A DNA stretch of 64,000 bases from Gymnorhina tibicen (lineage: Eukaryota; Chordata; Aves; Passeriformes; Artamidae): NCBI GenBank assembly GCA_013399875.1, contig VXAZ01001048.1:1-64000 (forward strand). The letters run 5' to 3'. Positions 47,626-58,845 of the stretch are shown in pieces (the stretch's first letter is position 1; each line of letters opens with the position of its first letter). The notes beneath the pieces were generated by a model. The model searched no databases. It had not been told where the DNA came from and saw only the letters and a program-made list of their open reading frames with translations. The translations under genes were made by a program, and so were the position numbers.

Positions 47626-47697
47626 CTTGGGAAGACATCTACTCTTGGGAAGACATCCATCCTTGGGAAGACATCCATCCTTGGGAAGACATCCATG
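47626..47697. repeat. 18-bp tandem repeat, four units
   Basis: Four units of CTTGGGAAGACATCCATC, the first with a two-base variant. The period is a multiple of three, which keeps frames open. Confidence 0.93.
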
Positions 47698-50596
47698 CTG
47701 GACAGGACAAGCCCCTGAGCAACCAGGCCTGGCTTTGAAATCAGCTGTGCTTTCAGCAAGAGGTTCTTTAGGTACCTCCAGAGGTACTCTGGGTGTATCC
47801 AGGTGATTCCTCCAAAGTATTCCATGATTTCAGGAAAGCAAATATTCTGAGCCCTGCCTTGCCTGACCCATGCAGACAGGACCCAACACTGACCCACTTG
47901 AGAGTCATCAGGGTGATGCCTCAAACTACTGAGCCCTCCACAAACTGAACTGAAAATCCCAGCACTGGAGTGTTTGTGTTTTCTTGTTTCCAGCCTGCTT
48001 GATGCTTTGCACGTGCTTGTGGAGTGTTTCTGCTTTCCTTGACAACGAGGGAGGATTCCAAATAAAACTCAAGTGCTTTTCTAATCCCCTGGTTCCAGGA
48101 GAGGGACAATAAACGCTGTAAAATCTGCTGGTGCTGTTGATCAGCTCCAGTGTGAAGGTTGGGAGGAAGGTGGGCCAGCCCAGAGACACGAACCTGCTGT
48201 GGATGCACCAACACCCCTCAGGAGATCATCAGTCTTGTCACCTGACACTGTGTCACTGCTAAAGAGGTAATCAGTGACTGCTCAGACCTCCACATTTCAG
48301 CTCTGGGCTGAATTTAAGCATATCCTGGGTCCCCTGGGAGATAACTCAGCACCACTCTCCAAGGGACAGAGCTGGAAAAGCTGAGACTTCATCACAGAAA
48401 GGCTCATTGACCTGGTCAAGGATACAAAGAAGGCAGAAGCAGGGCCAAGACCAGACTCCAGAGGCCTTCTAGGAGCACTCTAAAAGCAAAGCAAGCATGG
48501 CCAGAGTCTGTGCCACACCATGAGATGTGCTCTGCCCACACAGGCAGGGCCTGGCCATGAGCTGCACGCAGCCCAAGGGGAACACCCGTGTCACCTGGTG
48601 CCACTGCCCTGAGCCCACACCCCCCTCTGAACACCACACAAAGGGTAACCAGCCACTCCAAACTCCCACTGCTGTGTGTCTCAGCAGCCTCAGTCAGACA
48701 CATCTCAGGCTGAGGTGAGTTTGCATATTTGAGCAAACTCTGCACGAATTCCTCCCAGCATCTCTGCACAAGCACGGTAGGATCCACCCTTGGCCTCTTT
48801 TAGCTGATTAAGACTTTTCAGTACAATTGTCCCTTTTTCCCTCAGCCTCTGGAAACCTCCAGGAGTTGCAGCCACAGCAGGAAAGGGGAGGAGATGCTGG
48901 GCTTTGTGTGTCACCAGCCTCACTCCTCCCTCCCACACCTCTGTGTGTCTGTGATGGAGAAGCCCTGACACCCTGCCACTCACAAATCCCAGACGGATCC
49001 ATCTGGCTCGGAGACACAGCACAGAGCTTTCCACATGGCCAGGAGGGACAAGCTCTCCCAGAAACCCCCAGCCCTCACAGGCCCCACGATGAGATGCTGC
49101 CTCTGCCAGCCCCTCTGTGCAGTGGGGCAGGATACTCCTGTTCCACTGGGGCTGTGCCTCCTTCATAAAGAGAAAACCTCTTTAGGAACATCAAAAGAGG
49201 CGCATGGCACTCAGAGATTTGTCTTAATGAAGGTGACAGCAGCAGAGAGCACTGCAAATCCAAGGGGAAGAGGATGCACACCCAATCAGGCTGGCTCCTC
49301 TCTTGTCTCTGCAGGATGAATCCCGGGGCTGCACTCCAACCCTTCCAGCAGGATGGGCTCCCAGCACGGCGGGGCCGAGCCGCCCGAGCCATGGCACAGC
49401 AGCCGAGGGCAGGCTCAGAGCAGAGATTAGAGCTCAGCTCTGTGGCATCTTCCTTGTCCTGCTTTGTGTCGAGGCTCTGGCTCTGGATTTTCCCTCTCCT
49501 TCCGCACGGCTCGGGAGGATGGGAAGGGAGGGAGGCCCAGCCTGTCCCAGGGCAGGCCCCAGTGCCCTCAGCCAGCAGCACTGTGCATGCAGGGGATGCA
49601 GCAGCCTTGGAGCATCCTTCCCTTCCCTGCCCCCAGCTCATAGGCTCCTCGCTGCTTCCGAGATGAAAAACGTGGAAAATTCACATCTGTGCTGCTGGAT
49701 TTTGTGGATTTTGGTTATTCCTCTGGAAGGCTCAGTGGCCAAAGTCATTGTTGGGGTCAGAAGAAGATTACACAGCACAGGGTCTGTGTCAGCAGCCCAG
49801 ACTGGCACAAGGAATGTGGGATCTCAGCTGTGTGCCCTCGTGTCCCTTGCCAGCTTCCAGCTCCACAGGAAGAGTGGATGGAGCAACAGCCACTGCCCTG
49901 CCCTCTCATTCCAGGCCCCTGGAGCAGGGCAGGGAGCAGGGGAGTGCAGAGGGAGACACGCTGTGTAACGAACTGTCCCCTCGCTGCTTCCCACCAGTGA
50001 CTCTCGCTCCTTCCCACTCCTTTATGGACACAACAGGCTCCCAGGAGGTTTTCCCAAGCCAAGCCTGCAGCTCCTGAGCTCGGGATGGAGGGAATTAACG
50101 AGGGGCCCAGCTGGTTTAGCTCCCTGTGCTGGTGGAGCGGAGCACATGCTGCCCACAGGCCTCAGCACTTTCTCACTGCTTCTCATTAACTCCTCCTCTG
50201 GCCCAGCTTTGTCTGGGAAAACATCCCAGATCCAGCAGGGAACAGCGACGTCTGCACCAGTTCAATGCCCAGAAACTGAGTGGTGCAACAGCACCTCCAC
50301 CTTTTTGCCCTAAAATTCCTCTTTAAGCACATTCCTCTTTAGAAAACCTCTCCAAACACAGCCTCTGATGGGCCCATGGAATACAGGTGTGAGGTCTGGG
50401 CCACCTGCTGGGAAAGGGGGGACAAAGCCCAGAAAATACAGCTGCCCCTCGATAAAAAATTTACATTATAAAGACAGGGAATACAGAATAATGAAATGAA
50501 TGGTGTTTTCTCTCAAGAGGAAAAAAAAGAGCTGCTCTCATGTTGGTGATGTTGATGTACGTTCTCATATTACAGGGATTTGTATTCGGGTTTAAA

Positions 50597-50612
50597 AAAA
50601 AAAAAAAAAGAA
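50597..50612. repeat. Poly-A run
   Basis: About 16 A at the end of an AT-rich stretch (50440-50620). Confidence 0.9.
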
Positions 50613-52146
50613 TAAGCATAGAAAGCCCTTTTTCAGTGAAAATGAATTGTGTTAATAAGGCAGCAAGTGCTGAGAACAGGGAAAGCTCTGCCTGTCCAAC
50701 TGCCCCTGGTGGCTATTTCTGGCTTACAAGGCACTTGAAGCATCCTGGCAGCCACAGTGGGAAATGTAGTCCAGATCCAGCAGGATGGACACTCAGCTAA
50801 ACAGAATCTCCCAGGTTCATATGGACTTTCCAGCCAGACCTGCCAGCAAGCCAGGCTCCCCAGCCTCTCACAGGAGCAATTCATAAACTGCAGCAAAAAA
50901 GCAAATAATTCAACCCCAAACCCCTCCAAGCCTTGTTCTATAAATAAAGCCGTTGTAACACAGTTTTTATATTTCATTATCCTCTGTGCTGTTCCACACG
51001 ATGCTGGCGGCAGCCGGGAATGTCACAGTGTGGGGAGAGCAGTGCTGCAGCATCGGGGATGGGAGCAGAGGGGATCGGGGTGTCTGTACCACACCCAGCA
51101 CCTGGACGCTGCTCCGCCAGCACCGCCAGCCCCACGGGTGACAAAGAACCCCCGGCACAGCCTGGCACCGGCGGGCTGAGCGCAGGCACCGAGCCGCCGG
51201 GCTCAGATCGATGGTAACCCCTGCGCCGGGCACGGCACCCGGCAAATGGAGGCTCGGATACCAGGATCCCCCCAGGGCCCGGGGAGAAGCTGGCAGCGGA
51301 GCCTGCTCCCAGGGTGTTCCCTAAACGGGAATAAATTGGCCATTTCACGTTTCAGATCCACACAAAGCCTCTCAAGGAGGCGGTGTGCGCTGTGGATCAC
51401 GGCTTGGATGTGTCCTTTGATCGTCACAAATAAATCAGCCACACTGCCCTCCAAAATAGAAAGGAAAAGAGAATTATATCCGTGTCGCTGACGGGAAAGG
51501 GAAGCAAGCTGGAGACGGCACAGCCGGCAACAGAGTCCGTGCAGTCAAAGGCTCCGCATGCCCAAATCTCCCCTGCCCAGCAGCCCGGCCAGCCCTGAAG
51601 CTCCCGCGATGGGCTGATCCCTCCAGTTAAAAACTGCAATCCGTGGGCTGGGCTCCCAGCAAGCACACCTGGGCGGCACTCGCCTCTCCGAGCGGGCTGA
51701 GCCCGCAGCCTGGCCGCGAGTGTCCCTTCCGAGCTGGGGCCGCATCCCGGTGCCCCCGCAGCCTCCGCAAGCGGCCAGGGCACGGCGGGACCGGGGGGCT
51801 CCGAGAGCCGCCGTAGCCACCGGCCCCTGTACCAGCCCTGCCCCAGCCCCAGCCCGCACCCCGGGGGCCGGGAAGCAAAGATTATCGCCAAAGTCCCTGG
51901 AAAAGGGCTGGTTCAGCGGCTGTGCCAGGCTGAATGCGGCGCAGCGAGCAGAAAGGGGGTCCAGCCCCTGCACCCCCCGCCCTTCGCAGAGCCTCTAGCT
52001 CCCGGGCATGAAGCGGGGACACCCTGAGGGGGGGCTCTGCGGGGAGCCCCCACCGCACCCCGGGACCCGCTGTCCCTGCGGGGCGCCCGGACCCTCCGCG
52101 AACTTCCCCGTCCGGAGGCACCGCGAGCGGGACGGGCTCGGGCAGC

Positions 52147-52563
52147 GGGGCCGGAGCTCCCCCGGCGGCCGGGCTGGGAGCGGGGGAAGCCGGGCTGCCC
52201 CATCCCCTGTGCGCCCGTCCCGGCCCCCTCCGCCGCGGGATGCAGGCTGGGGATGCGCTTCCCCCGGAGGCACCAACTTCGCTCGGTCATCCCAAGGCCG
52301 AGCTGAGACAAGCCGAGGCTGGGCGGCGGCTGGAGGGGGCTCAGCCCGCTGCTCCCCTTCCATCCCGCTGCTCCCCTTCCATCCTTCTGTCCTCCTTCCA
52401 TCCTGCTGCTCCCTTTCCATCCCTCTGTCCTCCTTCCATCCTGCTGCTCTTTTTCCATCCCGCTGTCCTCCTTCCATCCCGCTGCCGTGCTCCGCGGCTG
52501 GAGCCGAGCCGTGCCCGGTGCTCGCTCCCCCTCCGGCCTCGCCTCCACTCCGCTCCCGCAGCC
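52147..52563 (+). repeat. 417-bp segment duplicated across the gap, copy 1
   Basis: This segment matches 52940-53356 at a constant offset of 793 bases with no difference seen by eye, and it ends exactly at the first N. It includes one copy of the 19-bp minisatellite. Identity across a gap edge points to two contig ends holding the same sequence that were not merged. Confidence 0.9.
52345..52486. repeat. 19-bp pyrimidine-rich minisatellite, about 7.5 units (copy 1)
   Basis: Units of the form CCCGCTGCTCCCCTTCCAT follow one another seven times, with variants such as TTCTGTCCTCC in the middle, then a partial unit. The plus strand is almost all pyrimidine apart from one or two G and one A per unit. 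Minus-strand frames translate it as Trp/Lys/Met/Glu-rich peptide, which is not a gene. Confidence 0.85.
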
Positions 52564-52939
52564 NNNNNNNNNNNNNNNNNNNNNNNNNNNNNNNNNNNNN
52601 NNNNNNNNNNNNNNNNNNNNNNNNNNNNNNNNNNNNNNNNNNNNNNNNNNNNNNNNNNNNNNNNNNNNNNNNNNNNNNNNNNNNNNNNNNNNNNNNNNNN
52701 NNNNNNNNNNNNNNNNNNNNNNNNNNNNNNNNNNNNNNNNNNNNNNNNNNNNNNNNNNNNNNNNNNNNNNNNNNNNNNNNNNNNNNNNNNNNNNNNNNNN
52801 NNNNNNNNNNNNNNNNNNNNNNNNNNNNNNNNNNNNNNNNNNNNNNNNNNNNNNNNNNNNNNNNNNNNNNNNNNNNNNNNNNNNNNNNNNNNNNNNNNNN
52901 NNNNNNNNNNNNNNNNNNNNNNNNNNNNNNNNNNNNNNN
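52564..52939. other. Assembly gap (376 Ns)
   Basis: A run of 376 N bases lies inside the CpG island. The 417 bases before it reappear after it, so the true sequence here may be shorter than drawn. Open frames crossing the gap should be ignored. Confidence 0.99.
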
Positions 52940-53356
52940 GGGGCCGGAGCTCCCCCGGCGGCCGGGCTGGGAGCGGGGGAAGCCGGGCTGCCCCATCCCC
53001 TGTGCGCCCGTCCCGGCCCCCTCCGCCGCGGGATGCAGGCTGGGGATGCGCTTCCCCCGGAGGCACCAACTTCGCTCGGTCATCCCAAGGCCGAGCTGAG
53101 ACAAGCCGAGGCTGGGCGGCGGCTGGAGGGGGCTCAGCCCGCTGCTCCCCTTCCATCCCGCTGCTCCCCTTCCATCCTTCTGTCCTCCTTCCATCCTGCT
53201 GCTCCCTTTCCATCCCTCTGTCCTCCTTCCATCCTGCTGCTCTTTTTCCATCCCGCTGTCCTCCTTCCATCCCGCTGCCGTGCTCCGCGGCTGGAGCCGA
53301 GCCGTGCCCGGTGCTCGCTCCCCCTCCGGCCTCGCCTCCACTCCGCTCCCGCAGCC
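52940..53356 (+). repeat. 417-bp segment duplicated across the gap, copy 2
   Basis: This copy starts at the first base after the gap and repeats 52147-52563. Beyond 53356 the sequence is unique and leads into the candidate exon, so this copy probably has the correct downstream context. Confidence 0.9.
53138..53279. repeat. 19-bp pyrimidine-rich minisatellite, about 7.5 units (copy 2)
   Basis: The array matches 52345-52486 unit for unit, as part of the duplicated gap flank. A repeat of this kind in GC-rich DNA is a usual cause of assembly breaks. Confidence 0.85.
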
Positions 53357-53543
53357 GCGGCGCTCCCGCTCCCCCCACGCCCTCCCCGCCGCCTCTCCCG
53401 GCCCCAGCGCCCGCTCCCGGAGACGCCACGGGGAAAAAAAGTTGCAGCGAGGGAAGTTCCCGGCGCGGGGCGAAGTTGGGGCCGCGGCCGCCGTGCCCTG
53501 CCCGGGGGAGCCGCGGCGGTGGAGGGGGGCCGGGCGCACCTAC

Positions 53544-53915
53544 CTTCAGCTATCGCCCTCTTCATCTTAGGGGTCGGGGAAGGCACGTCTGGAGGTGCAA
53601 AGTGGAGCGGCAGCGGTACAATCCTCGGGAAAGCGGGACAGATCCCGGTGCCAAACTTCAGCCCGAGCGGGGAGCGGAGGCGCACGGGGAGGGGGGGGCG
53701 CTCCCGGTGCCGGCGCCCTCGCTCATCGGGGGAATGAGCAGCCCCCGAGCTGGAGTCAGCATCCAGGCGAGGCTCCCCCTCCCTGCCTCGCCTCGCCTCG
53801 CCTGCTCCCTCCTCCCTCCGCCCGCCCGCCCGCCGCACGCACGGGGCCGGGGCTGCGGCGGATCCCGCGGCGCGGAGCGGGGCCGGCTGTGCTGTATCCC
53901 AGGAGCGAGCGGCGA
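53544..53915 (-). CDS. Candidate first exon of an unidentified minus-strand gene (5'UTR plus 22 coding nt)
   Basis: On the minus strand an ATG at 53565-53563 (A at position -3, a fair start context) opens MKRAIAE plus one nucleotide of the next codon. It then meets a good splice donor, AG|GTAGGTG, with the exon ending at 53544 and the intron beginning at 53543. The coding part is 53565-53544 only; the rest is inferred 5' leader. The 5' limit near 53915 is placed about 30 nt below a TATA-like box and is approximate. The exon lies in a CpG island, where vertebrate first exons are common, and the intron would run to lower coordinates through the N gap. I see no second exon with a matching phase in the window and do not recognise the protein start. 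It could be a chance ATG in a non-coding first exon, or the island could serve a divergent transcript. Confidence 0.35.
53658..53762 (-). CDS. Upstream ORF in the leader of the candidate minus-strand gene
   Basis: A 34-codon minus-strand ORF starts with MLTPARG at 53762, has a second in-frame ATG at 53726 (22 codons), and stops at 53660-53658. It ends about 90 nt before the candidate main ATG at 53565. If transcription starts near 53915 this is an upstream ORF that could reduce initiation at the main start. Nothing shows that it is translated as a functional peptide; its proline, alanine, glycine and serine content is what GC-rich leader sequence gives by chance. Confidence 0.25.
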   Translation of the reverse strand: MLTPARGLLIPPMSEGAGTGSAPPSPCASAPRSG

Positions 53916-53940
53916 GCGAGCGGGGATGGAGAGGCGATGA

Positions 53941-53971
53941 ATGTTTTATGGGATCATGTGGTTTGACGTGA
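53941..53971 (-). promoter_or_regulatory. Candidate core promoter: CRE-like site and TATA-like box
   Basis: Read on the minus strand, TCACGTCA (53971-53964, one mismatch to the CRE consensus TGACGTCA) precedes CATAAAACAT (53950-53941), a TATA-like box in an otherwise GC-rich island. Start of transcription about 30 nt further on would fall near 53915. The order and spacing fit a CREB/ATF-responsive minus-strand promoter, but this is motif reading only. Confidence 0.3.
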
Positions 53972-54897
53972 GAGGAATCAGCCTAGATCGGATTTACTGG
54001 CTGGAGGAGTGAGCGGGAGGACGGGGGAGCCGGGCACGGGCTGGCGGGGGGGAGGAGGGGCCGCTCCGACGGCGGCGGCTCCGCGGCGGAGCCCCCGCGG
54101 TGCGCGGCCGCGGCCCGGGCAGGGCTGCGCGGGGCCGGGAGCCTCATTCCTGGAGGAGAGGTGCCACCTAAAGGAAGCGGCGGAGAGGGACGCCCGGGTG
54201 GCGGCCGGCACCGGGCTCGCTCCCTCCTCCCCACTTCCCGCCGCAGCCGCGCCCGCACCGCCCCGGGGGCCGCGGGGATCACGGCTCGGAGCCCCTCGGG
54301 AGGCACCGGAGACCCCGACGGGTGTTTTCCCCTGCTCTGGATCTAGGCACCGGGGAGGCGGCGAGAGACACCCGAACCCGTGATGCCTCCTCTTCCTCAC
54401 CAGATTCGGCTGCTGCGGGTGCGGAGCTGCCGCTTTGCCGAGGGAAGGATGTCTAAGAGCCCCTTGGGTACAGCCTGAAGGAGAACTCTTCGGGTGCCTG
54501 AGCCCTCTCGCCATCCCTGCCACTTGGGATCACTCTCCCGCGGGCAGGAAGGACAGCAGCTTGCCTCAGTTTACCCAAAGAGCACGAGGGTTACACTGTA
54601 GATGAAGCAGGGTGAGGCTGGATTCCCACCCTGCTGAGCTCTCCGGCAGCCTTCCCTGTCCTGCAGGGACAAGGGCTCCTGCACGGGCAGATCCCACCTG
54701 CAGCTGTCCTGGGAAGCAGAAAGATGGATTTTATTATGTGAACTCATTTGCTCAGTGGGGAAAGGAGGAGGGAAGGATGGTGCCAGGGAAAGCAGAACAT
54801 CCACAATATGGAGAGGTGGTGGCTCTGTCCCTGCTAGTCAGAGGTTCAGCTGCCACCAGATCCATGTACAATGTGTGTGTATGTCTGTATCCATGCA

Positions 54898-55413
54898 AAA
54901 CCACACTTGGAATTCTGCATGCAGTCCTGGTGCCCCCAACATACAAGACATGGAGCTGTGGGAGCAAGTCCGGAGGACGCCTTGAAGTTGCTCAGGGGAC
55001 TGGAGCCCCTCCCCTATGGAGACAGGCTGGGAGTTGGGATTGTTCAGCCTGGAGAAGAGAAGGTTGTGTGGGGACCTCACAGCACGTTCCAGGGTCTGAA
55101 GGGGCTACAAGGAAGCTGGAGAGGGACTTTTCATCAAGAACTGGAATACCAGGACAAGGGGGAATGGCTTCCCACTATCAGAGGGCAGGGATAGATGGGA
55201 TATTGGGAAGGAATTGTTCCCTGGGAGGGTGGGGAGACCCTGGCACAGGGTGCCCAGAGCAGCTGTGGCTGCCCCTGGATCCCTGGCAGTGTCCAAGGCC
55301 AGGCTGGACGGGGCTTGGAGCAGCCTGGGACAGTGGAAGGTGTCCCTGCCATGGCAGGGGTGGCACTGGATGAGCTTTAAGGTCCCTTCCCACCCAAACC
55401 ACTCTGGCATTCT
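54898..55413 (+). mobile_element. CR1 3' fragment, type I, long copy
   Basis: Extends 5' to CACACTTGGAATTCTGCATG and CAGTCCTGGTGCCCCC, further than other copies. A short insertion (CATCAAGAACTGGAATACC) interrupts it near 55132. It lies just outside the CpG island. Confidence 0.92.
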
Positions 55414-55817
55414 ACAGTGTGTGTATTTATCTTTACCTGTGTACCCCAGGTGTAGAAAAGCTGTTGAACCTTCATTCCTCACTCACGGTTTGTCACCCCA
55501 GTATTGGCCACCTCTTCCAGCTTGCCCTCAGGGTTGGTGTCACAACCACATCCTCCAAGGCCTGCGCAGTTTCCACCTTTCTGGGCAAGCATCGCTCCAA
55601 GGTGAGTCAGGGTTCAGTTTCTCCTGTGTGCAATAACCCTCTCACCTCACCCACAGGCTGCAGGTGCCTCACACTGACCCACCTCACAATCATCTCTGGG
55701 AAAAAGAAATGCAACCAAAGGCACCTAACCGGACACTTGAGGCAGATGGAGGTGATTTAATTCCTGTGGGCTTTATTTGTGCCAACAGCCTCAGCTGGCC
55801 CAAGGTCCTGGGCTCAG

Positions 55818-55925
55818 AATCACAGAATCACAGGATGGGTTGGGTTAGAAGGGACCTGAAAGCTCATCTGGTTCCAATCCCACTGCCAAGGGCAGGCATA
55901 CCTTCACTAGATCCTTGAAACCCCA
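55818..55925 (-). mobile_element. Short CR1 3' end
   Basis: CAGAATCACAGAATCACAGG followed by ATGGGTTGGGTTAGAAGGGA; about 60 bp of diverged body follows. Confidence 0.82.
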
Positions 55926-57699
55926 TCTGAAAATGATTCAGGAGAACTGTCCAGACACCCTCTAACTGTACAGATGTGAAGTTCTGTACAGCCTGCGACC
56001 TGCAGCTCCTTCCTCCAGCCCCCTGGAGAGGGCAGGTGACACCTGGGGAGGGCAGGGGGCTCCTTCTGGCCACTCTCTTTCTACTCCTCCAGAATGCAAA
56101 GGTGCAGAGATGTTTCCCTAATACTCTTCCTTCCCACACCTCCAGCCCAGCTCAGGCAACCACTGACCTCCTCTACCCCTTCTGCCTTGCCTGCGCCCTT
56201 CCTTCTTTTTGCCCTGATGACTCCCAGCTGTATCCTGCCCATCCTGGATTTTCCAGGAGCCCTGTACACACTTAATGAACAGGATAGCACTTAATGAACG
56301 TGCTGCCAGAGGAGCACTGTGCCCACAGGGTCACAGCTGGGCCATTTGGGTCACTCTTGCGTTCTTGGGCCAGTCCATGGCAAGTCTGCTCTGAAAGAAC
56401 AGAAGGGTTTTCTGAGAATGCCAGGATAGGTGAGGTCTGGGAAGAGACAAGGAACATTCCTGTGTAATCTGCTGCAACACACTCTGTTGTTGATTTATGG
56501 ACCTCTTCTGGGTGGCAGCCCAGCCACCACAGGTTAGAAATGTGCTGCTCCTCCCTTTTGAACACACCTTCAAGCAATCCTGTTTCAGCAGTGCCCTTTG
56601 ACTCCGCCATCCCAAGTGGTGCAGCAGGAGAGAGAGGTCACCAACGTGCAGGGCATTGAAATAGCTGCAGAAGAAAGGACCCTGGAGCTGGAATTTCCTA
56701 GGAGAGGGCTGGAAGGTGAGCAGGAGCACTGAAGGAGTTAATTGAAGCTCTAGTCACAGGCCCAAAAATTCCAGGTTGTACCAGAGAGGCGGCGGCTGTT
56801 TGGCTGACATTTCTGAAAGGTTAATCTGGAAACGGAGAGAGCACATCTGTACAGGGCTGGGGCTGACTCTTCCTGCAGATCCCTGCACCTCCTTGGGCTG
56901 ATTTGACCCAGCAGTTGTTACACAGAGGTCACCATGAGGCAGCGTGGGGCTGTGACCTTGGCTTGCAGTGATGCTGCACAGTGTCCTCGGGCCAGCTCTG
57001 CTCCCAAGCCTGTGTGACAAGGCACAGGAAACTGGCTCTGCTTTGTGCCTCCTGCTGGACATCTGTGCTTCCCATTTCTCCACGTGGCAAGGGGTTGTCC
57101 AGCAAGAACTGAGTTAAGGAGGGAGATTTCCTGGGGAGCTGAGGTGCTGGCAGTTGCAGTGGGAGCAACTCTGTGCAGCTCTGGAGAGGAGCCAGCGCTC
57201 CCTGGGATGAAGACACCTTGCTTTGACTGGATAATTATATGTTCGTCTCTAGCTAATGCTTAATCACACTCGGATCAATTCTCTTCCTTCGCACTGGGAG
57301 TCTTGCTTGCAAAGTGCCAGCCCCGCCCTGCTCTCTGTAACCTGGGGTGTGAGCATGGGGGCCCCAAAGGATTTAGGGCACATTCCTGGGCCTGCGGGCA
57401 CTGAAGGGCGAGGTGGATGTGGGGAAATACAGAGGGCACATGAAATGGGAATTGATTACCCTTTGCTGTGCTCACACCCACCTCTTTCTTTTTTAATAGA
57501 GCCTAAAGGAATCGACTTCTGAATCCCAGTATTGAATAAAGTGTAGCTTGTGCTGGTCCAGTAAAAGCTTTTCACCTTTCCTCTCCACGGCCTTGTGGCT
57601 GCACCTGTCCCGTGTCTGATGTGGCTGGGAGCATCTGAAAACATCTCTGAGAGGAGCAAGGAGGCAGAAGAAGGGCACCAAAAGACCAGGTTTTTTTCT
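55926..57699. other. Unannotated stretch
   Basis: No repeat ends. Short AT patches such as ATAATTATATGTTCG near 57231. No exon supported. Confidence 0.5.
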
Positions 57700-57775
57700 C
57701 TTTCTAGTGGAAGGGGAAAGAGATGATCTTTTGAGATCCCTTCCAACCCAGACCATCCTGGGACTCTGTGTTGTG
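57700..57775 (+). mobile_element. CR1 3' tip
   Basis: GAGATCCCTTCCAACCCAGA and CCATCCTGGGACTCTGTG fit the last part of a CR1 without its clean tail. Confidence 0.55.
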
Positions 57776-58390
57776 TCTCTACCGAATTCTGGCACTGCCT
57801 GTGCTCACAGGAGACAGGAGAGATGTGGGCACATGGTGCGGCCTGGGCAATCAGCAGCTGAGGGAATGTCACCTGCTCCAGTGGATAACAATCCCTCTGG
57901 ACCTCTGGAAGAGTCACCCTTCAGAGACACCAGAAGAGCTTCTTAAAGTAGCCTCCACCTGCTCTGAGGCCAGGCATGGGCACACCATGGGGCAGATTCT
58001 CAAATACAGAACTGAAAGGGCTCCCCAGGCCCACTGCCACTGGACTATTGACGAAGTTTGTGTTTGACACCTTCTACCTATTGACTTGTGTGAAGGGCAC
58101 CAAGACCACGGCTCTGTCCTGGACATTTCCAGCAGCTGGAACACGGCCCCTGCAGACTGGGAAGCACTGGGAGGCTCTGCATCAGCAGGGCTCCTCGGCC
58201 AGGGGAGCGCACGAGGATGATCTGTGCTGACAGAATTTATCCAGCCACCCAGCGTAGCTCCTGCTCCATTTTCAGGACCTGAACTGATGCACTCCAGTGG
58301 GCAGAGAAGTTCTGTGCTGGCAGAGTGACTCTTCCAGCAGAACAGGGTGCCGAGACTGGATCATCCTACCCACACACCAAATATATATAA

Positions 58391-58412
58391 ATGTAAAATA
58401 GATATTTTACAT
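58391..58412. other. Perfect inverted repeat, 9-bp arms
   Basis: ATGTAAAAT and ATTTTACAT flank a 4-base spacer AGAT, in an AT-rich patch that starts with ATATATATAA. Confidence 0.9.
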
Positions 58413-58587
58413 GTATCTGTATTAGCAGTTGACATGAAGTTGTGGCACGTGGGACCTTGTTCTGGGATCGTTCTCCAGAACACCTCAACTGCTACAGGAA
58501 GCACAGCACAGAGAGAAGGAGCCCAGGTGTCCACAGGAGGAATTTTCTGGGAAAGAGGAGGGGCAGACCTGATCTCTGCTCTGTGGT

Positions 58588-58845
58588 GACAGGGACAGCA
58601 CCCAGGGAACGGCTGGAGCTGGGCCAGGGCAGGCTCAGGCTGGAGATCAGGGAAAGGTTTTTCCCCCCAGAGGGTGCTGGGCACTGCCCAGGCTCCCCAG
58701 GGAATGGGCACGGCCCCGAGGCTGCCAGAGCTCCAGGAGCATTTGGACACCACTCCCAGGGATGCCCAGGGTGGGGTTGTTGGGGTGTCTGCGCAGGGCC
58801 AGGAGCTAGGCTGGATGATCCCTGTGGGTCCCTTCCAGCTCACAC
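58588..58845 (+). mobile_element. CR1 3' fragment, type II
   Basis: Body as in the copy at 43318, with GAGATCAGGGAAAGG near its start; it stops at CCCTTCCAGCTCAC without tail repeats. Confidence 0.9.

Larger units (their letters stand above)
47031..50999. other. Unannotated stretch apart from small repeats
   Basis: Holds the 18-bp repeat (47626), a poly-A run (50597) and a moderately AT-rich part (50430-50620). No gene or retroelement end could be supported. Confidence 0.5.
51000..54450. promoter_or_regulatory. CpG island spanning a candidate promoter, interrupted by an assembly gap
   Basis: CpG dinucleotides are dense throughout, densest at 51.65-52.56 and 52.94-54.40 kb, while the flanking tens of kilobases are CpG-poor except inside CR1. 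The island has GC-rich runs, a pyrimidine minisatellite and a candidate minus-strand exon. Its left edge near 51.0-51.25 kb is a smaller CpG cluster. This is the clearest gene-associated signal in the window. Its true length is uncertain because of the N gap and the duplicated flanks. Confidence 0.8.

Noticed and set aside
51203..51457. Minus-strand frame with LFVTIKGHIQAVIHSAHRLL preceded by a polypyrimidine tract and AG, like an internal exon
   Set aside because: The phase does not fit the candidate first exon and lies upstream of no clear donor; I recognise no domain. It remains worth a conservation check.
51995..53940. Very long open frames on both strands (up to 566 codons) crossing the N gap
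   Set aside because: They owe their length to 376 Ns, a duplicated flank and a stop-poor minisatellite; the composition is that of GC-rich DNA read in any frame.
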